Below, piece after piece: positions 17,897-25,408 of a DNA stretch of 37,151 bases (the stretch's first letter is position 1; every line of letters begins with the position of its first letter). The notes beneath the pieces are model-generated. The model was not told the origin of the DNA and did not search any database. It saw only the letters and a program-made list of their open reading frames with translations. The position numbers and the translations under genes were made by a program. The stretch comes from Acidobacteriota bacterium (lineage in GTDB: Bacteria; Acidobacteriota; Terriglobia; Acidiferrales; UBA7541): NCBI GenBank assembly GCA_023481105.1, contig JAMCWK010000074.1:2468-39618 (forward strand). The letters are read 5' to 3'.

Positions 17897-18960
17897 CAGC
17901 TTCTCCACGCCCAAATCGTCATCACGATGATGAACGCCACGATCACTCCGCCGGCCACTGCCGGCAGCCGCTTCAGCGGCCCTTCTTGTTTGCGGTCCAG
18001 GAACGGCACCAGCATCCACAGCGCCGCGCCCAACCCGAACGCCAGCACGCCGAACTGCTCCCCTTCAATGAACAACACGTGTCCGGGAATTTTCTTCAGC
18101 GTCTGGAACATGAACAGGAAATACCACTCCGGCTTGATGCCCGCCGGCGTCGCCCCGAAGGGGTCGGCTTTCACGCCGAGTTCCCACGGAAAAATCGCCG
18201 CCAGCGCCGCCAGCACGCCCAGCGCGATGTACCAGCCCATGATGTCGCGCAGCAGGAAGTTGGGAATGAAGGAATAGGTGGGCACCGGCTTGTCTTTGTG
18301 CGCCTGCTCCACGGAAACCGGCGTGCTCATCCCGAAGTACTGCACCAGGAAGAGGTGCGCGCCCAGCACCAGCGTAGTCAGCGCCGGGAAAATGGCGATG
18401 TGGAAGCCGAAGAAGCGCGTCAGCGTGGCGCCGGTCACTTCCTCGCCGCCGCGGAAAAACACCAGCAGCCATTTCCCGATCACCGGCACCGCCGCCATCA
18501 TTTGCGTTCCCACCTTCGTCGCAAAAAACGCCAGCTCATTCCACGGCAGCAGGTAGCCGCTGAAGCCGAAGCCCAGGAACAGGAAGAAGAGCACGCATCC
18601 GCTTACCCACGTCAGTTCGCGCGGCTTGCGGTAAGCCTTCAGGAAGAACGTGGAGAACATGTGCACCATGGCCGTGAAAATCAGCAGGTTGGCCGACCAC
18701 GAATGGATGCCGCGGATCAGCCAGCCGAATTTCACTTTGGTCATGATGAACTGCACGCTCTCGAAGGCTTCCGTCGGCGAGGGGCGGTAGTACAAGAGCA
18801 GCAGGATGCCGGTCACCACCTGCACCACGAACAGGAACAGTGTCATCCCGCCCAGGTAATACCAGATGGTGTGTTTGTGCCGCGGCACCTGCTTGTGCCA
18901 CAAAAAGCTGAACAGCTCGGTGCCGAATCGTTCCTCGTACCAGCGCTTGAGAGGTTGCAT
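17896..18960 (-). CDS. cytochrome b of Rieske/b complex, b6 plus subunit IV in one chain
   Basis: 354 residues. The N-terminal part resembles cytochrome b6: [43 protein letters not shown] and GYLLPWNE. Heme b ligands are His86/His100 and His187/His202; the second pair has 14 residues between, as in b6. The C-terminal part resembles subunit IV, with the quinol-site PEWY motif in [10 protein letters not shown] and further helices. At the position of the b6 cysteine that holds heme ci (TLTCFLVQ in b6) this protein has Leu43, so that extra heme is not expected to be covalently bound. It lies 4 bases after Rieske and overlaps the 9-heme gene by one base. Confidence 0.95.
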   Translation of the reverse strand: MQPLKRWYEERFGTELFSFLWHKQVPRHKHTIWYYLGGMTLFLFVVQVVTGILLLLYYRPSPTEAFESVQFIMTKVKFGWLIRGIHSWSANLLIFTAMVHMFSTFFLKAYRKPRELTWVSGCVLFFLFLGFGFSGYLLPWNELAFFATKVGTQMMAAVPVIGKWLLVFFRGGEEVTGATLTRFFGFHIAIFPALTTLVLGAHLFLVQYFGMSTPVSVEQAHKDKPVPTYSFIPNFLLRDIMGWYIALGVLAALAAIFPWELGVKADPFGATPAGIKPEWYFLFMFQTLKKIPGHVLFIEGEQFGVLAFGLGAALWMLVPFLDRKQEGPLKRLPAVAGGVIVAFIIVMTIWAWRS

Positions 18961-18964
18961 AGGC

Positions 18965-19432
18965 TTAGGTGTGTGTCGCCCGCGTGACCACGACGTCCTG
19001 GCCCCGCGTGTGCACTTCGAATTGTTCCAGCGCTTTCGGCGGCGGCCCGCTCACTACTCCGCCTTGCAGGTTGTACACGCCGTTGTGGCACGCGCACCAG
19101 ATGTCGTGCTCGCGTTGCCGGTATTGCACCGTGCAGTTCAGGTGCGTGCACACCGCAGAAAAGGCGCTGTAGTTCCCGTCCGCCGTGCGCACCAGGATGC
19201 CCGGCCGGTTGCCCATCCGGAAAATCTTCGCGGAGTTGGGCGCCAGCTCGTTGGCCTTGGCGGCCACGATGTCCGCGTCCAGCTCCCCGCTTTCCGGCGG
19301 CAGCACAAAGCTGAGTATCGGATACACGAACGATACGAACGATGCCACCACGCCGGAGCCTACCAGGAAGCCCAGCACGCGCCGGCGTCCCGGCTGCTCC
19401 GGTTGCTCGCTCGCCGAGGCAGTTTTCTCCAT
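18965..19432 (-). CDS. Rieske iron-sulfur protein
   Basis: 155 residues from the ATG at 19432, which has AAGGAA about 7 bases upstream; an in-frame start at 19453 adds seven residues and has a poorer ribosome site. A twin-arginine-like N-terminus ([13 protein letters not shown]) leads into one membrane helix at about 19-44. The 2Fe-2S ligands are Cys95 and His97 (CTHLNC) and Cys113 and His116 (CACHNG). Cys100 and Cys115 would form the stabilising disulfide. It oxidises quinol together with the cytochrome b encoded four bases downstream. The acceptor is probably the small cytochrome c or the 9-heme cytochrome. Confidence 0.95.
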   Translation of the reverse strand: MEKTASASEQPEQPGRRRVLGFLVGSGVVASFVSFVYPILSFVLPPESGELDADIVAAKANELAPNSAKIFRMGNRPGILVRTADGNYSAFSAVCTHLNCTVQYRQREHDIWCACHNGVYNLQGGVVSGPPPKALEQFEVHTRGQDVVVTRATHT

Positions 19433-19480
19433 GTTCGTTTCCTTCACGAGCATCTTCCGCTCGTTTAGTTTTCGTTTCGC

Positions 19481-19834
19481 TTACTTCTTCAGGGTCCGCA
19501 GAAACGCGATCACGTTCGCGGCTTCTTCGTCCGTCAGTTTGACGGGCTTCATTTTGCCGTTGCCGTCAACTATGGCCTTCTTCAGCTCGGGGTCTTTGAT
19601 GGCCTGCACTTCTTTCGAGCCGAGTGCCTTCATCTCCACTTTCAGCGCTTTGGCCATGCCCGGGTTGCCTTCCCCTTCGGCGGCATGGCACATCTTGCAC
19701 TTGCTGGTGTACAGCGCCTTGCCCTTTTCTGCGTCGCCGCCGCTGAGGGCTACCTGCGGAAGCGCCAGCGTCAGCACCATCGCTACGACCATGGCCACAG
19801 CCACTACCATAACCAGTTTGATTAACGATTTCAC
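19481..19834 (-). CDS. monoheme class I cytochrome c
   Basis: 117 residues from a GTG at 19834 with a strong GAGGAGG ribosome site. A long hydrophobic N-terminus (residues 3-30) could be a cleaved signal or an anchor. One heme site, CKMCH at 46-50, follows a typical GKALYTSKCKMCH lead-in. Met95 in GKMKPV is the likely axial ligand, and the final helix (LTDEEAANVIAFLRTL) is standard for the fold. By position, directly before Rieske, it is a candidate mobile or tethered electron carrier of the bc-type complex. Confidence 0.92.
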   Translation of the reverse strand: MKSLIKLVMVVAVAMVVAMVLTLALPQVALSGGDAEKGKALYTSKCKMCHAAEGEGNPGMAKALKVEMKALGSKEVQAIKDPELKKAIVDGNGKMKPVKLTDEEAANVIAFLRTLKK

Positions 19835-19878
19835 TGTTTCCTCCTCATGAAGTTACGAGCTTGAACTGTACGCAAACC

Positions 19879-20328
19879 TTATACGGCCACCGGTGAAGGC
19901 ACAAAATGCGGCTCCACCTTTACCGTGGCCTTCAGCGACCGGTTCACAAAGCAGTTTTTCTCCGCCTTGTCCAGCACCCGCTGGGCTTTCTCTACGTCCT
20001 GCGGGGCCACGCCGATCTCCGGAGCCAGGGTAATTTCCGTGAAACGATACCCTTCTCCGGGTATCTTTTCCAGTCTGCCGTGCACTTTCATCCGGAACGT
20101 CTCCAGTTCCAGCTTGGAAATTTCCGCGATGGCCAGGAAGGTCGCCGTCAGGCAGCTCGCGCTCGCGGCCATCAGCAGGTGTTCCGGCGTCCATTTGCCC
20201 GCTTCGCCCGCGAATTCCGGCGGCGCCGAAAAATCCATCGCCGGGAGTCCCTCGCCCATCAAGCGGCCGCCGCGCTTTCCCGTCCATTCCACCTGCACTT
20301 CGTAGTTATAGGAATCCAGCAAGTTCAC
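19879..20328 (-). CDS. OsmC/Ohr family protein
   Basis: 149 residues from the GTG at 20328, which overlaps the previous stop in a GTGA junction and has AAGGAG six bases upstream. Fold markers are the EVQVEWTGKRGGRL strand pair, the GKWTPEHLLMAASASCLTATF helix with Cys59, and Cys126 in AEKNCFVNRSL, the two cysteines used for thiol peroxidase chemistry in this family. It may reduce organic hydroperoxides. Its presence in front of the cytochrome genes suggests protection of the electron-transport module against peroxide, but this is inference. Confidence 0.88.
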   Translation of the reverse strand: MNLLDSYNYEVQVEWTGKRGGRLMGEGLPAMDFSAPPEFAGEAGKWTPEHLLMAASASCLTATFLAIAEISKLELETFRMKVHGRLEKIPGEGYRFTEITLAPEIGVAPQDVEKAQRVLDKAEKNCFVNRSLKATVKVEPHFVPSPVAV

Positions 20329-20531
20329 GGCTTTCTCCTTTGCGCCTTGGCGGTCACGCGCGCGCCGAGGATGCGCGGTTTTCTCATGGCGCCAAATGCG
20401 CGCCCTCCATCGCCGGTGGCTTGCATCCTGTTCCAGCAGTTCCGGCACTGAAACCCGGCGTCGTGTTCGGACAACACGATGTCCACTGCGGAAAATGGCC
20501 GGCCGCATATCGGACATGCTTTGACGTCCAT
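20325..20531 (-). CDS. small zinc-ribbon-like protein
   Basis: 68 residues with two CxxC knuckles: Cys6/Cys9 (ACPICGRPF) and Cys29/Cys32 (FQCRNCWNRM), a plausible single zinc site. The C-terminal half is basic (MRKPRILGARVTAKAQRRKP). A strong GAGGAGG ribosome site precedes the ATG, and the stop overlaps the GTG of OsmC, so the gene looks real and coupled. I do not recognise a named family. It could bind nucleic acid or a partner protein. Confidence 0.75.
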   Translation of the reverse strand: MDVKACPICGRPFSAVDIVLSEHDAGFQCRNCWNRMQATGDGGRAFGAMRKPRILGARVTAKAQRRKP

Positions 20532-20592
20532 GGTGCTCCTCCTCTGTTGCCCTGTGCCGGCGGCCCTTGCCTCCCGGCACTTGCAAACTCGC

Positions 20593-20982
20593 TTACGACG
20601 GCAGCTCCGCCGAGATTCCGCTGGTGAGTGCTCGCACCGCGCCGACGATCTCCGCCACCCGGCAGGGCTTCTCGATCACCACATCGAATCCCGCGTCCCG
20701 CGCGCGCACGGCCAGTTGCGGGTCCGCTTCCGCGGAAATCAGAATGGCGCAGATTTCCGGGTAGCGTTCGCGTACGCACGCCAGCACTTCAAATCCGTTG
20801 TGTCCATCCGCCAGCCGGCAATCGGTCACCAGCACATTCACGGGCTGCGATGGGTCCAGCCGCATTACTTCGTCCACAGTTTCCGGCGCCACCACCGCGC
20901 AGCCCCCGCGATGCAGCTCGCTGCACACGCACCACCGCAGCAACCGGTTGTCCTCCACCAGTAGCACGCGCGGTGACTTCAT
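20593..20982 (-). CDS. single-domain response regulator
   Basis: 129 residues, a receiver domain only. Acidic pocket Glu10/Asp11 (LLVEDN), phospho-acceptor Asp54 (VLVTDCRL) and the conserved Lys in VIEKPCRV are all present, so it should be phosphorylatable. No output domain. It is the first gene of the long minus-strand cytochrome operon, 61 bases ahead of the zinc-ribbon gene. Four cysteines (18, 20, 28, 55) are more than usual for a receiver. The partner kinase could be either of the two kinases near 28-31 kb. Confidence 0.85.
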   Translation of the reverse strand: MKSPRVLLVEDNRLLRWCVCSELHRGGCAVVAPETVDEVMRLDPSQPVNVLVTDCRLADGHNGFEVLACVRERYPEICAILISAEADPQLAVRARDAGFDVVIEKPCRVAEIVGAVRALTSGISAELPS

Positions 20983-21303
20983 GGTCGAGACCTGTTCCTT
21001 CCGTCTGCTCGAAGAACTATTGCAACCGCTTGACCGAAAGAGCCCCTCCTCTAGCAGGCCTTCTATTTGTCTGATTTCTAATCAGTTAGCGAGCGCTTTC
21101 CGTCTCTTGCCGGCCCGCATGCCGCCTTCCTGTGAGGGAATTTCTCCCTTTGCTCTCAAGATTCTGCGTCATATGGCCCAAAACTCTTTCCTGTTTCGCT
21201 CCCTCCAGTTACCGGCAACCATTTTAATATCAATGCGTTACACGAAAGACACTCACTGGCCTTGAACGTGCCATCCTCTGCCCGCGAGTATGGGGTCCAG
21301 GTG
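20983..21303. promoter_or_regulatory. divergent control region between cytochrome operon and resBC
   Basis: This 321-base gap separates the divergent cytochrome operon (minus) and resB (plus) and is more A+T-rich than its surroundings. It contains a perfect 6-bp inverted repeat CTGATT-TCT-AATCAG at 21071-21085, a possible operator. A TAATAT box lies at 21225-21230 without a good -35. I found no sigma-54 type -24/-12 sequence. The exact promoters are not clear. Confidence 0.45.
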
Positions 21304-22749
21304 ATGTCAGAAAAGCAATCGTTGGCTCACAAGCTCTGGAAAACATTTAGTTCGGTTGCTACCGGAATTGTTCTGCTCATTCTGGTGGTCATTGCTTCAG
21401 CTGCGGGCACGTTTGTCCTGCAGCGCCCGATCACCGAGCCGGAGCAGATGCAGCGCGCATACTCCCCGGCGACGCTGCGCTGGCTGGATGCCACGCAACT
21501 CACCGACGTTTTTCATTCCTGGTGGTTCGTCGCCCTGCTTTCGCTGCTCTGCATCAACATTGTTTTGGCTTCCATCGAGCGGTTTCCCGGTGTGTGGCGT
21601 TACTTCTCGCGGCCTTACCGCCGTCCGGACGCGCACTTTCTGACGGGCCTGCCGCTGCACGCAGAGATTCCTGTGCGCAGCACGCAGAGCGGCGTGGCCG
21701 CCGCGGAGCGCGCTTTCCGCCGCTTGGGAATGAAGCCGCAGCACGTCGGTGGCGACGGCAATTTTTCGTTGTACGCGGAGCGCCACCGTTTCGCGCGTCT
21801 GGCCGCCTACGTTGTGCACCTCAGCCTGCTGCTGATTCTCGGCGGCGGCATTGTGGACGCCGTGTGGGGCTATCGCGGATACATGTCCCTCACGCTCGAC
21901 GGGCAATCCAGCGAAATTGACATGCGCGACGGCACCAAGAAGCCCATCCCGTTCACCGTCCGCTGTGAAGGCGCGGGCCAGGAAAATTACGCCGACGGTT
22001 CCCCGCGCCGCTGGTGGAGCCGCCTGACGGTTCTCGAAAACGGCCGCGAAGTGCAGCGCAAGGAGATTGAAGTCAACGAGCCGCTGGTTCATCGCGGCCT
22101 GCGTTTCTTCCAGTCCGGCTACGGCTCCACGGGTGAAGTCGGCAGCATCCGCTTGCTCGCGGTTTCCAAGAAGACTCCCGCGGACAGCCGCGAGATTGTC
22201 CTGCATCCCAACGAAACCGTGGCGCTCGACGCCGAGCATTCTGTGCAGTTCACCGCCTTCGTCCCGGACATGGTCATCAACGGCGGCCGCATCGAGTCGC
22301 GTTCCGACCAGCCCAACAATCCCGCCATTCAGCTTTCCGTCGCTTCGAAACAAGCGGGAGAAAGCAAGATGTGGCTCTTTGCGAATTATCCGGACTTTTC
22401 CCATCCCAGTGCGCTGCCCTACGACTTCAAGTTTCAGGACTTGGCCATGGGCTACTTCACCGGCCTGCAAGTTTCTTACGAGCCGGGACAGTGGGCCGTG
22501 TGGGCCGGCTGCATCGTCATGGGCATCGGCCTGGTGATGGCCTTCTACTTTGTACACATCCGCTACTGGGCGGTGCCGGTGGACGACGGCCGCGGGCGCC
22601 TGATGCTCTGGGTCGGCGCAGCCGCCAGCAAGAATCGTGAGCAGTTCGAAGAGTGTTTTCGCAAGCTGGTGAAAGAAATCGAGCAGGAATTGCAAGCCAA
22701 CGCAACGGAAGAGCGGCACACGAAATCCGTCTCGCTGGTGAATGCCTGA
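21304..22749 (+). CDS. resB: cytochrome c biogenesis protein ResB/Ccs1
   Basis: 481 residues from the ATG at 21304 (AGGTG just before it). A TTG 14 codons upstream is possible. System II heme-attachment protein. The first membrane helices (TGIVLLILVVIASAAGTFVLQ and WWFVALLSLLCINIVLASIERF) fit the ResB family, as does LAAYVVHLSLLLILGGGIVDAVWGYRG. A large periplasmic domain of about 220 residues follows, with a last helix near WAVWAGCIVMGIGLVMAFYF. It works with ResC, encoded 20 bases downstream, to move heme and join it to CxxCH apocytochromes outside the cytoplasm. Confidence 0.93.
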   Translation: MSEKQSLAHKLWKTFSSVATGIVLLILVVIASAAGTFVLQRPITEPEQMQRAYSPATLRWLDATQLTDVFHSWWFVALLSLLCINIVLASIERFPGVWRYFSRPYRRPDAHFLTGLPLHAEIPVRSTQSGVAAAERAFRRLGMKPQHVGGDGNFSLYAERHRFARLAAYVVHLSLLLILGGGIVDAVWGYRGYMSLTLDGQSSEIDMRDGTKKPIPFTVRCEGAGQENYADGSPRRWWSRLTVLENGREVQRKEIEVNEPLVHRGLRFFQSGYGSTGEVGSIRLLAVSKKTPADSREIVLHPNETVALDAEHSVQFTAFVPDMVINGGRIESRSDQPNNPAIQLSVASKQAGESKMWLFANYPDFSHPSALPYDFKFQDLAMGYFTGLQVSYEPGQWAVWAGCIVMGIGLVMAFYFVHIRYWAVPVDDGRGRLMLWVGAAASKNREQFEECFRKLVKEIEQELQANATEERHTKSVSLVNA

Positions 22750-22769
22750 TTTTTTCAGGGGGACTTTTT

Positions 22770-24170
22770 ATGGCACGTGCAAGCGCCGATTCGCAGCCCG
22801 TCTCCAGCGGCAACCTGCTGACCGTACTGGTCAGCCTGGCCGTTGTTTTTCTGCTTTTCACCGCGTTTCTCGGCGCGGTGAAAAGCGGCGACGTCTACAC
22901 GGAGCAAAATCTTCTCTACGCCGCGCTGATCCTGTACGGCGCGGCCACCGCCTTGTACCTGGGCTTTGGCGTGACCGGCATCCCGCGCTACGTCCATGTT
23001 GCTTCCATCGCCACCGCCCTCGGCTTCCTCTTCAATACCCTGGCTGTTGGGCATCGCTGGTACATCTCGGGCCATCCGCCGTTCTCCAGCATTTATGAAA
23101 TGCTGTTGTGCTTTGTCTGGACCTTGGCCGCGCTCACCATCTTTGTCGAGCGCCGCTATCACGTGCAGGTCATCGGCACCGTGACCATGCCCCTCGCCAC
23201 GCTTTCCGTCATCCTGATTCAGTTGCTTCCTTCCGCGGTGCGCCCCTTGGTGCCCGCTTTGCAGTCCACTTGGCTGCACATTCACGTCAGCCTGGCCATG
23301 CTGGCCTATGCCGCCTGCGCCGTCAGTTTCGCCCTGGCCATGATGTTCCTCATCCAGGACCGCATTCGCACCGAAACCTTTCTTGCCGCGACCAGCGCTT
23401 TCCTGGTCAGCGTGTACATCGGCATTGCCTCCCGCTTTGATCCCTCCGGCGGCCTGCGCTTGATTGCCTGGGACGCGCAAGGCAAGCAGGAAATTTTTTT
23501 CACGGAAAAAGCGCGGCTGATGGTGGTTATCCCCGAACTGGGCTGGATGTTTTTTCTCGTCCTCGCCGCCGTGCTGGCTCCGCTGGTGTTCTACTTCTGG
23601 GCCAGGCTCAACAAAGTGGAATCGGCGATGATTTGGGCCAATCGTGCTTTCTTCGTTGGCGCACTGCTGCAAGTCGTTGGGTTGAGCGCCTTCATTCTCC
23701 GCGCGCGCGAAGGGGTTTATCACTCTCCGCAGGTGGAGGGCACATTCGCCACCAGCCTCGCGGCCAGCCCCTTCATTCTCGCCGGACTGATCGGCGGCTT
23801 GTTCGCCTCGGCGCTTTATCTGCTTCTGCTGTGGCGCCGCCCCGACCTCGAGCGCATGTTGCCCGCCGAAGAAACGCTGGATGTTCTCACTTACAAGACC
23901 ATCGGCATCGCTTTTCCGCTGCTCACTTTGATGATTGCCGCCGGCGCTTACTGGGCCAATCGCACCTGGGGTTCTTACTGGAGCTGGGACCCCAAGGAAA
24001 CTTGGGCGCTGATTACCTGGCTGGTCTATGCAGGTTACCTGCACATGCGCATCACTCGCGGCTGGCGCGGCCGCCGCGCGGCTTACTTTGCCATCATCGG
24101 TTTTGCCGTCGTCCTGTTCACGTTCTTCGGCGTGACATACCTTCTGCCCGGCTTGCACGCCTATGCCTGA
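22770..24170 (+). CDS. resC: cytochrome c biogenesis protein ResC/CcsA
   Basis: 466 residues from the ATG at 22770, with AGGGGGA upstream. A longer open frame begins 39 codons earlier inside resB and is not supported. It is a polytopic membrane protein with the heme-handling WWD signature WGSYWSWDPKETWALITW at about 399-416 and flanking histidines. With ResB it forms the System II cytochrome c synthetase. The location between two sets of multiheme cytochrome genes suggests a dedicated maturation system. Confidence 0.93.
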   Translation: MARASADSQPVSSGNLLTVLVSLAVVFLLFTAFLGAVKSGDVYTEQNLLYAALILYGAATALYLGFGVTGIPRYVHVASIATALGFLFNTLAVGHRWYISGHPPFSSIYEMLLCFVWTLAALTIFVERRYHVQVIGTVTMPLATLSVILIQLLPSAVRPLVPALQSTWLHIHVSLAMLAYAACAVSFALAMMFLIQDRIRTETFLAATSAFLVSVYIGIASRFDPSGGLRLIAWDAQGKQEIFFTEKARLMVVIPELGWMFFLVLAAVLAPLVFYFWARLNKVESAMIWANRAFFVGALLQVVGLSAFILRAREGVYHSPQVEGTFATSLAASPFILAGLIGGLFASALYLLLLWRRPDLERMLPAEETLDVLTYKTIGIAFPLLTLMIAAGAYWANRTWGSYWSWDPKETWALITWLVYAGYLHMRITRGWRGRRAAYFAIIGFAVVLFTFFGVTYLLPGLHAYA

Positions 24171-24425
24171 TGCGAGGGCTTCGTTGTGATGGGAAATGAG
24201 CAAGTAGACAATCGAGTGACCTCGTCCATTCACAAGCTTCGCTACAGGTTTCTGTTTCCGCTCTGTTTTGGTACGCATCATCCCTGTTTACGCTTGCAAC
24301 GCAATCGCCTATTAGAAGGTCTTGATTTTCTGTTTACTCGTTGTATAGTTCCACGCAGGGTCTTTTGACGTTTTCACCCTTCCGGCCCGCGTCACAGCCG
24401 CCGCGCATCTTTTGAGGAGTGTGCT
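24171..24425 (+). promoter_or_regulatory. intergenic region with sigma-70-like promoter for the decaheme/barrel operon
   Basis: A 255-base gap. A TTGATT at 24322-24327 and a TATAGT at 24344-24349 are 16 bases apart, a good sigma-70-type promoter about 75 bases upstream of the decaheme start. The start itself has a GAGGAG ribosome site. A 60-codon frame across the gap has no protein-like features. Confidence 0.6.
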
Positions 24426-25400
24426 ATGCCCGACCTGCGTAAGCTCAAAGTGGTTTGCATTGGGCTTGTCGCTGCGGTCGTCGTGCTGGCTGGAGCTTTC
24501 CAGTTGGCAGCCGCGCCGTCCGACAAAGCCAGGCCCGTCCCTCCTGCACAGTCCAAGCAGGCTGCGGATACTTCCCAGTACGTCGGGATCGACGTCTGCA
24601 AGGGATGTCATGAGGATCTTCCCAGCAAGGGCTTTATCAAGAATTTTGAAGCCACGCCACACTACAAGACTGTGCTCGATACCAAGCGCGGGCCGGAGTT
24701 CCAGGGCTGCGAAGCCTGCCACGGCGCGGGCACCGAGCACGTCAATGCCGGCGGCGACAAGTCCAAGATCTTCAACTTCAAGAACGTCGCTTCCGAAAAA
24801 ATCACCGAGCGCTGCATGAAGTGCCACCAGTTCTCCGAGGAGCACAGCAACTTCGCTCGCTCCCGCCACAACACTAATCAGGTGAACTGCGCCTCCTGTC
24901 ACTCCATCCACAGCGCCAAGGAGAAAAGTTATCTCCTGCGCGCCAGGCAGCAGTCGGACCTCTGCTACTCCTGCCACATGGAAACCAAGCCCGACTTCAG
25001 CCGTCCTTTCCGGCACCGCGTGAACGAGGGGCTCATCAAGTGCACGGATTGCCACAACCCGCACGGCGGCTTCCTGATGCGGCAATTGCGCTCCACGCCC
25101 ACCCAGGATGCCGTCTGCTTCAAGTGCCACGCGGAGAAAGCAGGCCCGTTCGTTTACGAGCATGCCCCGGTCAAGACAGAAGGATGCGTGGCGTGCCATA
25201 CGCCGCACGGTTCCTCCAACCCGCGCCTGCTCCGGCGCAGCCAGGTCAACTTGCTCTGCTTGGAGTGCCACACGCTGTCGAGCGACCTCCCCACGGTGGC
25301 GCTGCCCAGCTTCCACAATCAGACGCAAAAGTATCAAGCCTGTACACTCTGCCACACTCAAATTCACGGCTCGAACACGAGCGACGTGTTCTTCAAGTAG
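24426..25400 (+). CDS. decaheme cytochrome c, MtrA/DmsE-like
   Basis: 324 residues, signal peptide about 1-30 (VVCIGLVAAVVVLAGAFQLAAA). It has ten CxxCH sites: CKGCH, CEACH, CMKCH, CASCH, CYSCH, CTDCH, CFKCH, CVACH, CLECH and CTLCH. The length and the ten hemes match DmsE/MtrA proteins, which sit in the periplasm and inside an outer-membrane barrel. The next gene, nine bases downstream, encodes such a barrel. This pair is the classic porin-cytochrome arrangement. A GAGGAG ribosome site and a sigma-70-like promoter lie upstream. Confidence 0.92.
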   Translation: MPDLRKLKVVCIGLVAAVVVLAGAFQLAAAPSDKARPVPPAQSKQAADTSQYVGIDVCKGCHEDLPSKGFIKNFEATPHYKTVLDTKRGPEFQGCEACHGAGTEHVNAGGDKSKIFNFKNVASEKITERCMKCHQFSEEHSNFARSRHNTNQVNCASCHSIHSAKEKSYLLRARQQSDLCYSCHMETKPDFSRPFRHRVNEGLIKCTDCHNPHGGFLMRQLRSTPTQDAVCFKCHAEKAGPFVYEHAPVKTEGCVACHTPHGSSNPRLLRRSQVNLLCLECHTLSSDLPTVALPSFHNQTQKYQACTLCHTQIHGSNTSDVFFK

Positions 25401-25408
25401 GAGGCGCC

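Noticed and set aside
20983..21303. Sigma-54 promoter for the cytochrome operon or resBC, expected from the nearby NtrC-type regulator
   Set aside because: By eye no TGGCAC-N5-TTGC-like pair with correct spacing was found on either strand. A matrix scan could revise this.
24186..24368. A 60-codon frame between resC and the decaheme gene
   Set aside because: No ribosome site and no protein-like features; it runs over the sigma-70-like promoter of the next operon.
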